Shown here piece after piece: positions 1-9,799 of a stretch of 64,000 nucleotides of DNA. A program made the position numbers and the translations under genes. Source of the DNA: Hydrogenophaga sp. (GTDB lineage Bacteria > Pseudomonadota > Gammaproteobacteria > Burkholderiales > Burkholderiaceae_C); assembly GCF_030373245.1 (NCBI RefSeq), contig NZ_JAUCZF010000003.1, forward strand, positions 248,001-312,000, in the 5' to 3' direction. How positions within the stretch are numbered: position 1 is the first letter of the stretch; each line of letters opens with the position of its first letter. The notes below the pieces were generated by a model, which worked only from the letters and a program-made list of their open reading frames with translations, did no database searches and was not told the DNA's origin.

Positions 1-24
1 GCTCAGGTACCGCGCCAGGGTCGT

Positions 25-1290
25 TCAAGCCTGCTTGGCCGCTTCGCGGTAAACGAGCAGAGGCGGCTTGTTCTCGTCGATTGTGGACTCATCCACCACG
101 ACCTTCTCCACGTTGCTCATACCGGGCAAATCGAACATGGTATCGATCAGCGCGTTTTCCAGAATCGAGCGCAGTCCGCGCGCTCCGGTCTTGCGCGCCA
201 GCGCCTTGCGGGCGATGGCCTTGAGTGCGGCCGGGCGCACCTCCAGCTCAGCGCCTTCCATCGACAGCAGGCGGGAGAACTGCTTGACCACGGCATTCTT
301 GGGCGCGGTCAGAATTTCGACCAGGGCGTCTTCGCTCAGCTCCGACAGCGCGGCAATCACCGGTACGCGACCCACCAACTCGGGGATAAGACCAAACTTG
401 ATCAGGTCTTCGGGTTCGATTTCCTTGAAGGCATCGGTCAGGCTGCGCTGCTTCTTGCTCTTGACCACCGCGCCGAACCCCATGCCCGAGGCCTCGGTGC
501 GGTTCTCGATGATCTTCTCCAGCCCCGCGAATGCGCCGCCGCAGATGAACAGGATGTTGGTCGTATCGACCTGCAGGAAGTCCTGATTGGGGTGTTTGCG
601 ACCGCCCTGGGGCGGAACGCTCGCCATGGTGCCTTCGATCAGCTTGAGCAGCGCTTGTTGCACTCCTTCGCCCGACACGTCGCGGGTGATGGACGGGTTG
701 TCCGACTTGCGGGTGATCTTGTCGATCTCGTCGATGTAGACGATGCCCTGCTGGGCGCGCTCCACATCGTAATTGCAGCTCTGCAGCAACTTGGCCACGA
801 TGTTTTCCACATCCTCGCCCACGTAGCCGGCTTCGGTCAGCGTGGTGGCGTCGGCCATCACAAACGGCACATTGAGCATGCGCGCCATGGTCTGCGCCAG
901 CAGGGTCTTGCCCGAGCCGGTGGGTCCGAGCAGCAGGATGTTGCTCTTGGCCAGCTCCACTTCGTCCTTGCGGGCTGTCTGCTTGTGGCGAAGGCGCTTG
1001 TAGTGGTTGTAGACGGCCACCGCCAGGGCCCGCTTGGCGGTGTCCTGTCCGATCACATACTGGTCCAGGTTCGCCTTGAGCTCGGCTGGCGTGGGCACCT
1101 CGTCTCCCGAGGGCTTGACCGATTCGAGACCAGGCAACTCGTCGCGGATGATGTCGTTACAGAGCTCGATGCACTCGTCGCAGATGAACACCGACGGACC
1201 GGCAATCAGCTTCTTGACCTCGTGCTGGCTCTTACCGCAGAAGGAGCAGTAGAGCGCTTTTTCGCCAGAGGCGGCTTTTTTATCGGCCAT
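25..1290 (-). CDS. clpX: ClpX, ATP-dependent Clp protease ATP-binding subunit
   Basis: AAA+ unfoldase that recognises, unfolds and feeds substrates to the ClpP peptidase in the cytoplasm. The 421-aa product has the usual ClpX length. An N-terminal C4 zinc-binding domain is visible (C15, C18, C37, C40), followed by a Walker A motif GPTGSGKT at 122-129 and a Walker B motif with VYIDEID at 184-190. The GGRKHP segment matches the substrate-gripping RKH loop. It lies downstream of clpP on the same strand, the standard proteobacterial order tig-clpP-clpX. Nothing unusual is seen. Confidence 0.98.
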   Translation of the reverse strand: MADKKAASGEKALYCSFCGKSQHEVKKLIAGPSVFICDECIELCNDIIRDELPGLESVKPSGDEVPTPAELKANLDQYVIGQDTAKRALAVAVYNHYKRLRHKQTARKDEVELAKSNILLLGPTGSGKTLLAQTMARMLNVPFVMADATTLTEAGYVGEDVENIVAKLLQSCNYDVERAQQGIVYIDEIDKITRKSDNPSITRDVSGEGVQQALLKLIEGTMASVPPQGGRKHPNQDFLQVDTTNILFICGGAFAGLEKIIENRTEASGMGFGAVVKSKKQRSLTDAFKEIEPEDLIKFGLIPELVGRVPVIAALSELSEDALVEILTAPKNAVVKQFSRLLSMEGAELEVRPAALKAIARKALARKTGARGLRSILENALIDTMFDLPGMSNVEKVVVDESTIDENKPPLLVYREAAKQA

Positions 1291-1442
1291 GGGTTGCGTG
1301 GTTCAGTTGTAACGAGTTGATGCCGTGACGTTGATGATAGTTCAAGCGAGGATGCGCCCATACCCGGGAAAAGCGCTGGATTTGGGCAGATTCAGCACTC
1401 TTTACTGGGTTTGAGGTGGCTTTTTTGTGCAAAACCGCGCCA

Positions 1443-2060
1443 TCAGGCTGTCGAGGGGCGCTTGTCGATCACCTTGTCGATCAGGCCGTACTCCGCCGAC
1501 TCGGCTGCCGTCATGTAGTAGTCGCGCTCGGTGTCGCGGGCAATGCGCTCCAGGGGCTGCCCGGTGCGCTCGGCCAGGATCTTGTTGAGCTGTTCGCGGG
1601 TCTTGAGGATCTCGCGCGCCTGGATCTCGATCTCGGTGGCCTGGCCCCGGCTTCCGCCCGAGGGCTGGTGGATCATGATCTTGGAGTTGGGCAGCGAGAA
1701 ACGCTTGCCTTTGGCGCCGGCAGCCAAAAGGAAAGCGCCCATGCTGGCGGCAAAACCCACGCAAAGGGTCGATACATCGGGCTTGATGAAGTTCATCGTG
1801 TCAAAAATCGCCATGCCCGCCGTGACTGAACCTCCAGGCGAGTTGATGTAGAAGGAGATGTCTTTGTCGGGGTTCTCGCTCTCCAGAAAGAGCAGCTGCG
1901 CCACAAGCAGATTGGCCGAATGGTCGTTGACTTCACCGACCAGAAAGATGACGCGCTCTTTGAGCAGGCGCGAATAAATGTCGTAGGCGCGCTCGCCGCG
2001 GCCAGATTGTTCGATCACCATGGGCACCATGCCCAGGCCTTGAATGTCCATTACGCTCAT
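1443..2060 (-). CDS. clpP: ClpP, ATP-dependent Clp protease proteolytic subunit
   Basis: Serine peptidase that forms the tetradecameric chamber partnering ClpX or ClpA. I chose the start at the Met that begins [10 protein letters not shown], giving 205 aa; the open frame runs 24 codons further upstream but that part has no family similarity. The catalytic triad is in place with the usual spacing: S106 (in GFAASMGAF), H131 (in MIHQPSGG) and D180. It sits between tig and clpX, but a strong terminator lies between tig and clpP, so clpP should have its own promoter in about 2061-2200. Confidence 0.97.
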   Translation of the reverse strand: MSVMDIQGLGMVPMVIEQSGRGERAYDIYSRLLKERVIFLVGEVNDHSANLLVAQLLFLESENPDKDISFYINSPGGSVTAGMAIFDTMNFIKPDVSTLCVGFAASMGAFLLAAGAKGKRFSLPNSKIMIHQPSGGSRGQATEIEIQAREILKTREQLNKILAERTGQPLERIARDTERDYYMTAAESAEYGLIDKVIDKRPSTA

Positions 2061-2201
2061 GCGGTTCTCCGTGTGGTGGCGCGAGGGTGGTGTGTGCGCC
2101 ATGCCCTTACTGTAACCAACCTGCCTTGCCAATCAGCGCGGGAGGACATGGCGCTCTGGGGGATATGGCGCGCTTGCCGCCAAAGGCAAGGTCTGCGCCA
2201 C

Positions 2202-2227
2202 AAAAAAAAGGGCGGATTGCTCCGCCC
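2202..2227 (-). terminator. Rho-independent terminator after tig
   Basis: On the minus strand a perfect 7-bp stem GGGCGGA/TCCGCCC with a 4-nt loop is followed directly by eight T (A-tract 2202-2209 on the plus strand). It starts 26 bp past the tig stop codon and separates tig from clpP transcription. Confidence 0.9.
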
Positions 2228-2252
2228 TCTTCGATCCTGCGAAGCAAGATGA

Positions 2253-3563
2253 TCAGGACTGGCCCATCAGTTCGTCGAAGTCAATCGCCTTCTCCGTGAC
2301 CTTGGCTTGCGCCAGTACGTACTCGGTGACATTGTTTTCGATCACGATGGCCTCTACCTCGGCCATGCGGCGGTTGTCGCCGGTGTACCAGCGCACCACG
2401 TCGGCCGGCTTCTCGTACGACGCCGACAGCTCCTCGATGTGTGCCTTGATCTGTTCGGGCTTGGCTTGCAGCGACTTCTCACGAACCAGCTCGGCCACCA
2501 CCAGGCCCAGACGCACGCGGCGTTCGGCTTGAGGCCGAAACAGGTCGTCGGGGATCGGTGCCTTGTCGGCGTCCTTGACACCGCGCTGCTTCAGATCGGC
2601 GCGGGCGCCCTCAACCAAGCGCTCCAGCTCGGCCTGCACCACCGACTTCGGCAGGTCGAGTTCGGCCTTGGCGGCTAGCGCATCCATGGCGGCCTGCTTG
2701 TTGCGCGCCTGCACGCGGAACTTCACTTCGCGCTCCAGGTTCTTCTTGATGTCGGCACGCAGGCCCTCCACCGTGCCTTCGGCGATGCCGAGCGATTTGG
2801 CCAGCGCACCGTCCACCTCGGGCAGGTGCGCCGCTTCGATCTTGTTGACCGTGACCAAGAAGTCGGCGGTCTTCCCGGCTACGTCCTTGCCGTGGTAGTC
2901 GGCCGGAAAGGCCAGCGGAAAGGTCTTGGACTCACCCGACTTCATGCCGCGCACCGCGTCTTCGAATTCCTTGAGCATCTGGCCGTCGCCCACGATGAAC
3001 TGGAAAGCCTCGGCCTTGCCACCTTCAAAGGGCTCGCCATCGATTTTCCCGGCGAAATCGATGGTGACGCGGTCGCCGTCCACCGCGGCCTGGTCCTGGG
3101 CTCGCTGGGCGAAGGTACGACGCTGCTTGCGCAGGATGTCCAGTGTGCGGTCGATGGCCGCGTCGCTGACTTCGGTAGACGCTTTTTCGATCTCGGCCGT
3201 GCTCAGATCGCCGAGCTTGACCTCCGGGTAGACCTCAAAAACCGCGTCAAAGGCGATCTGGCCTTCGGGTGCACCTTCCTTTTCGGTGATCTTGGGCTGA
3301 CCGGCCACGCGCAACTTGGCTTCGTTGGCCGCCATGGAAAAGGCCTCACCGACCTTGTCGTTCATCACCTCGTAGTGCACCGAATAGCCGTACTGCTGTG
3401 CCACCACGTTCAGCGGCACCTTGCCGGGACGGAAACCGTCCATCTTGACCTTGCGTGCCACGTCTTTGAGGCGGCGGGTCACTTCGTTCTGGATCACATC
3501 GGCAGGCAAGGTCAGCGTGATCTTGCGTTCGAGCTTTTCCAGGGTTTCAACGGTCACGGTCAT
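2253..3563 (-). CDS. tig: Trigger factor, ribosome-associated chaperone/PPIase
   Basis: Ribosome-bound chaperone that shields nascent chains, with peptidyl-prolyl isomerase activity. The start at MTVTVETLEKLERK gives 436 aa, typical of the family. The N-terminal ribosome-binding domain carries the conserved GFRPGKVP signature near residue 45, followed by an FKBP-like PPIase domain and a helical C-terminal substrate-binding region. The open frame upstream of this Met runs through the tRNA-Leu gene and is not coding. It precedes clpP-clpX, the usual order, with a terminator just after the stop. Confidence 0.97.
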   Translation of the reverse strand: MTVTVETLEKLERKITLTLPADVIQNEVTRRLKDVARKVKMDGFRPGKVPLNVVAQQYGYSVHYEVMNDKVGEAFSMAANEAKLRVAGQPKITEKEGAPEGQIAFDAVFEVYPEVKLGDLSTAEIEKASTEVSDAAIDRTLDILRKQRRTFAQRAQDQAAVDGDRVTIDFAGKIDGEPFEGGKAEAFQFIVGDGQMLKEFEDAVRGMKSGESKTFPLAFPADYHGKDVAGKTADFLVTVNKIEAAHLPEVDGALAKSLGIAEGTVEGLRADIKKNLEREVKFRVQARNKQAAMDALAAKAELDLPKSVVQAELERLVEGARADLKQRGVKDADKAPIPDDLFRPQAERRVRLGLVVAELVREKSLQAKPEQIKAHIEELSASYEKPADVVRWYTGDNRRMAEVEAIVIENNVTEYVLAQAKVTEKAIDFDELMGQS

Positions 3564-3632
3564 GGCATTCTCCAGAAGATGGGCCGTCAGCCAGCCATTC
3601 CGGCCAACGGGGGATGAATCTGTGCATTGTTG

Positions 3633-3719
3633 TGGTGCGCGGGGGGGGACTCGAACCCCCACACCATTGCTGGCGTCAGGACCTAAACCTGGTGCGTCTA
3701 CCAATTTCGCCACCCGCGC
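3633..3719 (-). tRNA. tRNA-Leu (anticodon UAG)
   Basis: The minus strand folds as a class II tRNA: acceptor stem GCGCGGG/CCCGCGC, D-arm with GGTAGACGC, anticodon loop TTTAGGT with anticodon TAG at 3685-3683, a variable arm typical of tRNA-Leu, and a T-arm GGGGG-TTCGAGT-CCCCC. The CCA end is encoded (3635-3633). It lies just upstream of tig. Confidence 0.96.
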
Positions 3720-3849
3720 GCCCGACACGTCGGGTCGAGGCGCTGCACACAAGGTGTTCATGCGAATTCGACCCGCTTCACGGCAACCTTCAATTGTAGC
3801 CGCTGGCATTGACTCGCCTGTTCAGGGCGAGCAAGTGGTGCGGCCCCGC

Positions 3850-4527
3850 TCAGGCGCCGAGCCGGCGACGCAGCAAGCGCACCGCGCTCTCGGGCGTGGT
3901 CAGCACCGGCAGGTCTGTCGCCTCCGCAACGGCGCGACGCGACCGCGCCATGCTGAACTGGGCCAGGGCGATCACACCGCAACCCTGGCCCTTCAGCTTC
4001 GTGGCCGCCTCCACCACCATCGCGTCGTGCTGCCCTTCATCGCCTGCGTTCAGCGCCTCAAGGGCGCCGTCGGCCAGCTCGGTGAGCAGATCCACACCGC
4101 CAGGAAACTCGGCCGGCATGGATGCCAGAGTGGGTGCAAACGACGCGATCAGACCGATGCGCCCCTTCGGCCCCGAAAGCGCCACCGCCTCGACCACCAT
4201 GGCCTCGTTGGGCTTGAGCACCGGCATGTGCGGGCGCCGGGTCGCCACTGCCTCGATACAGGCACCGAAAGCCGAGCAGGTGAACAGAATGGCTTGCACA
4301 CCCGTGCCTTCAGCGTAAGCCGCCAGCGATTCGAAGCGATGGTGCATGGCCGCGTCCAGGCCCGCGCCGCTGCGTGCAAGATCGGCCGACAGGCTGTCGT
4401 CCAGCAGGTTCATGCGGATCGCCTGCGGCCAGGTGCTCTGCAGCGCCTGGTTGATCGGGTCCACCGAATGCGACAGCGCGTGGATCAGCGCCACGCGCGG
4501 TGGCGCTGATGGGGCAGATCGGTTCAC
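3850..4527 (-). CDS. Asp/Glu/hydantoin racemase-family protein
   Basis: 225-aa member of the Asp/Glu racemase superfamily (aspartate/glutamate/hydantoin racemases, maleate isomerase, arylmalonate decarboxylase). The N-terminal catalytic Cys is visible in FTCSAFG (C84). The second catalytic Cys, expected in the C-terminal half near IALAQFSMA, is missing; Q190-F191-S192 occupy the spot, so a two-base racemase mechanism is doubtful and an isomerase, lyase or decarboxylase role is possible. The start is GTG and overlaps the permease stop (GTGA), showing translational coupling. It is the last gene of the rpiR-aminotransferase-TAXI-TRAP unit, so it probably acts on the imported compound. The substrate is unknown. 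Confidence 0.8.
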   Translation of the reverse strand: MNRSAPSAPPRVALIHALSHSVDPINQALQSTWPQAIRMNLLDDSLSADLARSGAGLDAAMHHRFESLAAYAEGTGVQAILFTCSAFGACIEAVATRRPHMPVLKPNEAMVVEAVALSGPKGRIGLIASFAPTLASMPAEFPGGVDLLTELADGALEALNAGDEGQHDAMVVEAATKLKGQGCGVIALAQFSMARSRRAVAEATDLPVLTTPESAVRLLRRRLGA

Positions 4528-7115
4528 GCGGGTGTCAACTTAGACGCTGGACGACGAGTCCGCTGCAGCCAGACCACCAGCCCCAGCAGCACAAACGCCG
4601 GCAAGAACAGCCATTCCTTGGCGGGACGATCGGCTGGCACCTCGATCGCGGTGATGCGGAAGCTCTGCTCAATGCCGAGCTTTTCCGCCTGGCTGCCAAA
4701 CTTCACTGCGGCGACCATGAGCGCGTCGCCATCGGCCATCACCGTCAGCCCTGCGGTACCCAGGCGCGTCTTGGCATCGGCCACGTCACCCAGCGGCAGC
4801 AAAACCCCCTTGCGGATCTCATCGCCATTGAGGTTCAGCCCCTCGATCCAGACGCGCTTGCTGGTGCCAGCGGGCGCCTCGGCAATGATCTGAGACATCT
4901 GCTCGCCCTTGATCTCGTCAAATGGTGGCTGAACCATGTCCATCCAGAATCCGGGGCGAAACAGCGTGAAACACACCAGCAACATGGCCACGCTCTCGTA
5001 CCAGCGGCTCTTGACGATGAAGAAACCTTGCGTGGCCGCCGCAAAGACCAGCATCGCGATCACCGCTGTTCCAACGGTCATGATCAGGTGCAGGGGCCCG
5101 TCCAGCCCGATCAGCAGCAACTGGGTGTTGAAGATGAACAGGAACGGCAGGATGGCGGTGCGCATGCTGTAGAAAAAGGCAGTGACACCGGTCTGGATCG
5201 GGTCGTGGCGCGCGATGGCAGCGGCAGCGAACGAGGCCAGCCCCACTGGCGGCGTCACGTCGGCCATGAGGCCGAAGTAGAAAACGAAAAGATGCACCGC
5301 GATCAGCGGCACGATCAGGCCGCTCTGCGCGCCCAGCTCCACCACCACCGGCGCCATCAACGTGGACACGACGATGTAATTGGCCGTGGTCGGCAGGCCC
5401 ATGCCCAGGATCAGACTGATCACCGCCACCAGCACCAGCATCAGCATGAGGTTGCCGCCCGAGAGAATCTCCACGATCTCGGTCATGACCAGGCCAACGC
5501 CGGTGAGCGAGACCGTGCCGACGATGATGCCCGCCGCCGCCGTGGCCACGCCAATGCCGATCATGTTGCGCGCGCCAGTCTCCAGGCCCGAAATCAGGTC
5601 GGCAACGCCGGCCTTGAGGTCGGCCGCGATGTTGTGCGCGCCGCGCATCACGCCGATGATGGGTTTTTGCGTGAGGATGATGAAGACCATGAACATGGTC
5701 GCCCAGAACGCCGACAGCGCAGGCGACAGCTGCTCCACCATCAGGCACCACACCAGCACCACCACGGCCAGCAGGTAATGCAGGCCCGAGCGCACAGTGG
5801 GCCCGGTTTCCGGCAACTCAAAGACGGGAGCGTTGGGGTCATCCAGCTGCAGCTCGGGCTGGCGCGAGCTCACCCACAGCAAGCCAAGGTAGGCTGCCAT
5901 CAGCAGCACGCCAATGGTCGGAATGGCCGCTGCACCGAGCGAGGCCTTGATGAAGCTGATCGTGTAGTAGGTGATGCCGGCAAGCACGATGAAACCCGTG
6001 ACCGTGGTCACGAACGAGATCAGTCGCTGCATGCCCGTGGACTGCACGCGCCGCGGCAGGCCTTGCATGTCGGCCTTGAGGGCTTCGAGGTGAACGATGT
6101 AGAACAGCGCGATGTAGGAAATGATCGCTGGCAGGAAGGCGTGCTTCATGACCTCAATGTAGGGAATGCCGACGTACTCGACCATGAGGAAAGCCGCCGC
6201 ACCCATCACGGGCGGCATGATCTGCCCGTTGACGGACGACGAGACCTCGACCGCGCCGGCCTGGTCACCTCGATAGCCCACGCGCTTCATGAGCGGGATG
6301 GTGAAGGTGCCGGTGGTGACCACGTTGGCGATCGACGAGCCGGAGATGATGCCGGTAGCGGCCGAGGCCACCACGGCCGCCTTGGCCGGGCCACCGCGCA
6401 TGTGACCCAGGAGCGCAAACGCCGACTTGATGAAGTAGTTGCCCGCACCCGCCTTGTCGAGCAGCGAGCCAAACAGCACGAACAGAAAAATGAATCCGCT
6501 GGAAACCCCCAGCGCGACACCAAAGACACCCTCCGTGGTCAGCCACTGGTGGGTCATGGCTCGGTCCAGCGAAGCCCCGCGGTGCGCCACCAGCTCGGGC
6601 ATGTAGGGGCCGGCGAAGGTGTAGATCAGGAACACCACGGCCACGATGACCATGGGCAGGCCCAGCACCCGGCGCGTGGCCTCCAGCAGCAGCAGGATGC
6701 CGACGGCGGCGGTCCACACGTCCATGGGTGTGGGTTGTCCCGGTCGGGTGGCCAGTTCGCGGTAGAAGATGAACAGGTAGGCCGCGCAATAGGCGCCGAC
6801 CAATGCCAGCAGCCAGTCTGTGATCGGCACCCGGTCGCGCGGCGAACGCTTGCTGGCCGGGTAGGCCATGTAGCCAAGGAACACCGCGAACGCGAGGTGG
6901 ATCGCACGGCTCTCGGTGTCGTTGAGCACAAAAATGCCCAGGCTGAACGGCAGTGGCGAGGCGATCCAGAGCTGGAACAGCGACCAGGCTACTGCTACCA
7001 AAAGGAGCAGCCTGGCCACCAACGGGCCCGGCTGGCGTCCGCCCGAATCGTTGTCGGCCACCAATTGGTTGACGTCGACCTCAGCCGGTGAAATTTTTGG
7101 ATTGTCTGTGCTCAT
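4524..7115 (-). CDS. TRAP transporter fused permease (small plus large membrane subunits)
   Basis: Inner-membrane permease of a TAXI-type TRAP transporter, driving solute uptake by an ion gradient with the neighbouring binding protein. Starting at MSTDNPKISP gives 863 aa, the size of DctQ-DctM fusions. Many hydrophobic helices are present, with the DctM-type motif GxxSGSSxANVVTTGTFTIP and a second repeat near GLPTTANYIVV. The C-terminal ~100 residues after the last helices form a soluble tail ending in another hydrophobic stretch. The open frame upstream of the chosen Met has no family similarity. The stop overlaps the start of the racemase-like gene. Confidence 0.93.
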   Translation of the reverse strand: MSTDNPKISPAEVDVNQLVADNDSGGRQPGPLVARLLLLVAVAWSLFQLWIASPLPFSLGIFVLNDTESRAIHLAFAVFLGYMAYPASKRSPRDRVPITDWLLALVGAYCAAYLFIFYRELATRPGQPTPMDVWTAAVGILLLLEATRRVLGLPMVIVAVVFLIYTFAGPYMPELVAHRGASLDRAMTHQWLTTEGVFGVALGVSSGFIFLFVLFGSLLDKAGAGNYFIKSAFALLGHMRGGPAKAAVVASAATGIISGSSIANVVTTGTFTIPLMKRVGYRGDQAGAVEVSSSVNGQIMPPVMGAAAFLMVEYVGIPYIEVMKHAFLPAIISYIALFYIVHLEALKADMQGLPRRVQSTGMQRLISFVTTVTGFIVLAGITYYTISFIKASLGAAAIPTIGVLLMAAYLGLLWVSSRQPELQLDDPNAPVFELPETGPTVRSGLHYLLAVVVLVWCLMVEQLSPALSAFWATMFMVFIILTQKPIIGVMRGAHNIAADLKAGVADLISGLETGARNMIGIGVATAAAGIIVGTVSLTGVGLVMTEIVEILSGGNLMLMLVLVAVISLILGMGLPTTANYIVVSTLMAPVVVELGAQSGLIVPLIAVHLFVFYFGLMADVTPPVGLASFAAAAIARHDPIQTGVTAFFYSMRTAILPFLFIFNTQLLLIGLDGPLHLIMTVGTAVIAMLVFAAATQGFFIVKSRWYESVAMLLVCFTLFRPGFWMDMVQPPFDEIKGEQMSQIIAEAPAGTSKRVWIEGLNLNGDEIRKGVLLPLGDVADAKTRLGTAGLTVMADGDALMVAAVKFGSQAEKLGIEQSFRITAIEVPADRPAKEWLFLPAFVLLGLVVWLQRTRRPASKLTPA

Positions 7116-7183
7116 GAGGGCAACTCCATGTTTCCGCGGACGTGTTCGGCCCGCCTGACAAGCGAAAATCAAATGCCTGAATC

Positions 7184-7220
7184 AAAACACCCCATGGGCG
7201 GACTGGCCGCGCATGGGGTG
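7184..7220 (-). terminator. Intra-operon hairpin / attenuator between TAXI and permease genes
   Basis: A perfect 9-bp inverted repeat, CACCCCATG (7188-7196) and CATGGGGTG (7212-7220), is extended inward by GCGG/CCGC after one mismatch. On the minus strand it is followed by TTTT. It lies between the binding-protein stop and the permease start. Such hairpins usually lower expression of the membrane subunit relative to the abundant periplasmic receptor; that role is inferred here. Confidence 0.65.
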
Positions 7221-7243
7221 GTCGATCAGGCGGGGGGATCGGT

Positions 7244-8221
7244 TTACTTGATCCAGCCCTTTTCCTTGTAGTACTTGGCGGCGCCGTTGTGCAGGGGTGC
7301 CGACAAGCCATCCTTCACCATGTTCTCGGGGTTCAGGTTGGCGAACGCTGGGTGCAACTTCTTGAAATCGTCAAAGTTCTCGAACACCGCCTTCACCAGG
7401 GTGTAGACCATGTCGTCCGAAGCCTTGGCCGAGGTGACGAAGGTGGCCAGCACGCCGTAGGTGGGTGTTGGGGCATCGTTGCCCTTGTACAGACCGCCCG
7501 GGATGTTGGCCTTGGCGTAATAAGAGTTGGCTGCCACCAGCTTGTCAACGGCTGGGCCGGTGATGCTCACCAGCTTGGCACCGCAGGTGGTCACCGGGTC
7601 CTGGATGTTGGCACTGGGGTGACCCACGCCGTAGAAGAATGCGTCGATCTTGTTGTCGCACAGTGCCGCGCCATGTTCGTCGGCCTTGAGCTCCGAGGCC
7701 AGACCGAAGTCGGACAGCTTCATGCCCTGGGCGGCCAACAGCTCATCCATGGAGGCGCGAGTGCCCGAACCGGGATTGCCCACGTTGACACGCTTGCCTT
7801 TAAGGTCAGCGAAGGTCTTGATGTTGGCATCGGCGCGCGCCAACACGGTGAAGGGCTCGGGGTGGATGGAAAACACCGAGCGCAGGTCGGTGAAGGGGCC
7901 GCTGCTTTCGAAAGCCTTGGTGCCTTTGTAACCGTGGTAGTTCCAGTCGGACTGGGCCACGCCAAAATCGAGATCGCCGGCCTTGATGGTGTTGATGTTG
8001 GCCACCGAGCCGCCAGTGGACTCCACCGTGCAGCGGAAGCCATGTTTGGCGCGGTCCTTGTTCACGAGGCGGCAGATGGAGCCGCCGGCCGCGTAGTACA
8101 CGCCCGTCACGCCACCGGTGCCGATGGTCATGAATTTTTGCTGGGCCTGGACGCTGGTGACCGGCGCGAGCATGGCGGTGGCCGCAGCGATGGCGGTGAT
8201 GCAAGCAGACAACTTCTTCAT
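7244..8221 (-). CDS. TAXI-family TRAP transporter solute-binding protein
   Basis: Periplasmic receptor of the TRAP transporter. The 325-aa product begins [20 protein letters not shown] with a clear Sec signal peptide ending near VQAQQ. The mature part begins [19 protein letters not shown], the hallmark of TAXI proteins, and has the [13 protein letters not shown] region typical of the family. The start was chosen at the signal-peptide Met; the frame extends 14 codons upstream without similarity. It lies between the aminotransferase and the fused permease. The ligand cannot be read from the sequence. Confidence 0.94.
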   Translation of the reverse strand: MKKLSACITAIAAATAMLAPVTSVQAQQKFMTIGTGGVTGVYYAAGGSICRLVNKDRAKHGFRCTVESTGGSVANINTIKAGDLDFGVAQSDWNYHGYKGTKAFESSGPFTDLRSVFSIHPEPFTVLARADANIKTFADLKGKRVNVGNPGSGTRASMDELLAAQGMKLSDFGLASELKADEHGAALCDNKIDAFFYGVGHPSANIQDPVTTCGAKLVSITGPAVDKLVAANSYYAKANIPGGLYKGNDAPTPTYGVLATFVTSAKASDDMVYTLVKAVFENFDDFKKLHPAFANLNPENMVKDGLSAPLHNGAAKYYKEKGWIK

Positions 8222-8388
8222 GGAATCTCCTGGTTGGGTCCTGCTTTTGAGGACTGTCGACACAAGCCTTGTGGGCCAATTAGGTAACTTTTTATCCTAC
8301 TGGAAATCGGCAGGTCAATTGATTCGGGGTCCTACGTACTTACCCGAGCCTGACTTCGGTCACCGAATTCCAAGACAGTGCTGCAAGA

Positions 8389-9750
8389 TCAATTGCTCAG
8401 CGCCACGCCGATCGCACGTCCCAGGCGCGCCACCATCTGACTCAACTCGTCTTCGCTGCTGATGAAGGGTGGTGCCAGCAGCACATGGTCGCCGCTGCGC
8501 CCGTCCACGGTGCCCCCCATGGGATAGACCATGACTCCCTCGGCCATGGCCGCCCGCTTGATCTTGGCATGCAACTTCCGGGCCGGGTCGAACCACTGCT
8601 TGCTCGCGCGATCGGCCACCAGCTCGATGCCCCAGAACAGGCCGCGGCCGCGGATGTCACCCACATGAGGGTGCTCCCCAAAGGTCTGTGTCAACACAGA
8701 CTGCAGAAAGCGCCCGCGCGACTGCACCTGCGCCAGCAGGTCGTCGCGCACGATCACGCGCTGCACCGCCAGCGCCGCCGCGCAGGCCACCGCATGGCCA
8801 AGGTAGGTGTGGCCATGCTGGAACAACCCGCTGCCCTGGCGAAAGGCGTCGACCAGCTTGCCCTGCGCCAGCACCGCGCCAATCGGCTGGTAGCCGCCGC
8901 CCAGGCCCTTGGCGATCGCCAGCAGATCGGGCACCACGCCTTCGGCTTCGCAGGCGTGCAACGTCCCGCAGCGGCCCATGCCGCACATCACCTCGTCGAG
9001 GATGAGCAGGATGCCGTGGCGGTCACACAGCTCGCGCACACCCTTGAAGTAGCCGGGTACCGGCGTGAGCACGCCAGCGGTGGCGCCACCAATGGTCTCG
9101 GCCACAAACGCCATCACGTTTTCGCCACCCAGTTGCTCGATGGTGTCGGCCAGTTCCTGCACAAGCCGCTGACCGTACTGTTCGGGGGTTTCAGCGTCGC
9201 GCTGATGGCGGTAGGCGTAGCAGGGCGACACGTGGGTCACATCGATCAAAAGCGGTTTGAACTGCTCGCGGCGCCAGGCATTGCCGCCAACCGCCAGCGC
9301 GCCCAGCGTGTTGCCGTGGTAACTCTGGTGGCGTGCGATGAAATGGCGGCGCTGCGACTGGCCGATTTCCACGAAGTACTGGCGCGCCATCTTGAGCGCG
9401 GCCTCCATCGCCTCAGAGCCGCCACTGACGAAATACACGTGGCTCATGCCAGCAGGCGCAGTCTGGATCAACACATCGGCCAGTTCCTCGGCCACTTCGG
9501 TGGTGAAGAAACTGGTGTGGGCGTAGGCCAGGCGGTCGATCTGCGCGTGCATCGCGGCGATCACGTCGGGGTGGCCGTGGCCCAGGCAGGACACCGCCGC
9601 GCCACCCGACGCATCGAGGTAGGTCTTGCCCGCGGCGTCGGTGATTGTGATGCCCTGCCCGCTCACCGCCATCGGCAGGTCATGGTGCAGCTGTCGGTGG
9701 AACACATGGGTCGTGTCCTGGGGTATCGCGGCGGGGAGTCGGGCGTTCAT
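8389..9750 (-). CDS. Class III (PLP) aminotransferase
   Basis: 453-aa fold-type I, class III aminotransferase using PLP, of the group annotated as aspartate-aminotransferase family, omega-amino-acid or taurine-type transaminases. Visible landmarks are YLDASGGAAVSCLGHGHPDV at the N terminus, the LILDEVMCGMGRCGT segment with the PLP-ring Asp, and the Schiff-base lysine in AIAKGLGGGYQPIGA. The start is taken at MNARLPAAIP; the upstream extension lacks similarity. Its place in the rpiR/TRAP unit suggests that it deaminates an imported amine or amino acid. The exact substrate is unknown. Confidence 0.9.
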   Translation of the reverse strand: MNARLPAAIPQDTTHVFHRQLHHDLPMAVSGQGITITDAAGKTYLDASGGAAVSCLGHGHPDVIAAMHAQIDRLAYAHTSFFTTEVAEELADVLIQTAPAGMSHVYFVSGGSEAMEAALKMARQYFVEIGQSQRRHFIARHQSYHGNTLGALAVGGNAWRREQFKPLLIDVTHVSPCYAYRHQRDAETPEQYGQRLVQELADTIEQLGGENVMAFVAETIGGATAGVLTPVPGYFKGVRELCDRHGILLILDEVMCGMGRCGTLHACEAEGVVPDLLAIAKGLGGGYQPIGAVLAQGKLVDAFRQGSGLFQHGHTYLGHAVACAAALAVQRVIVRDDLLAQVQSRGRFLQSVLTQTFGEHPHVGDIRGRGLFWGIELVADRASKQWFDPARKLHAKIKRAAMAEGVMVYPMGGTVDGRSGDHVLLAPPFISSEDELSQMVARLGRAIGVALSN

Positions 9751-9799
9751 GGGTGGTCCTTGCTGGAGTCGGCTTAAAGAGAAAAGAAAAGTGCGTAGC

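Noticed and set aside
4500-7091. Very long plus-strand open frame (863 codons) opposite the TRAP permease
   Set aside because: It is rich in H, Q, R and G as expected for antisense of a high-GC gene and has no recognisable domain; the minus-strand permease is clear.
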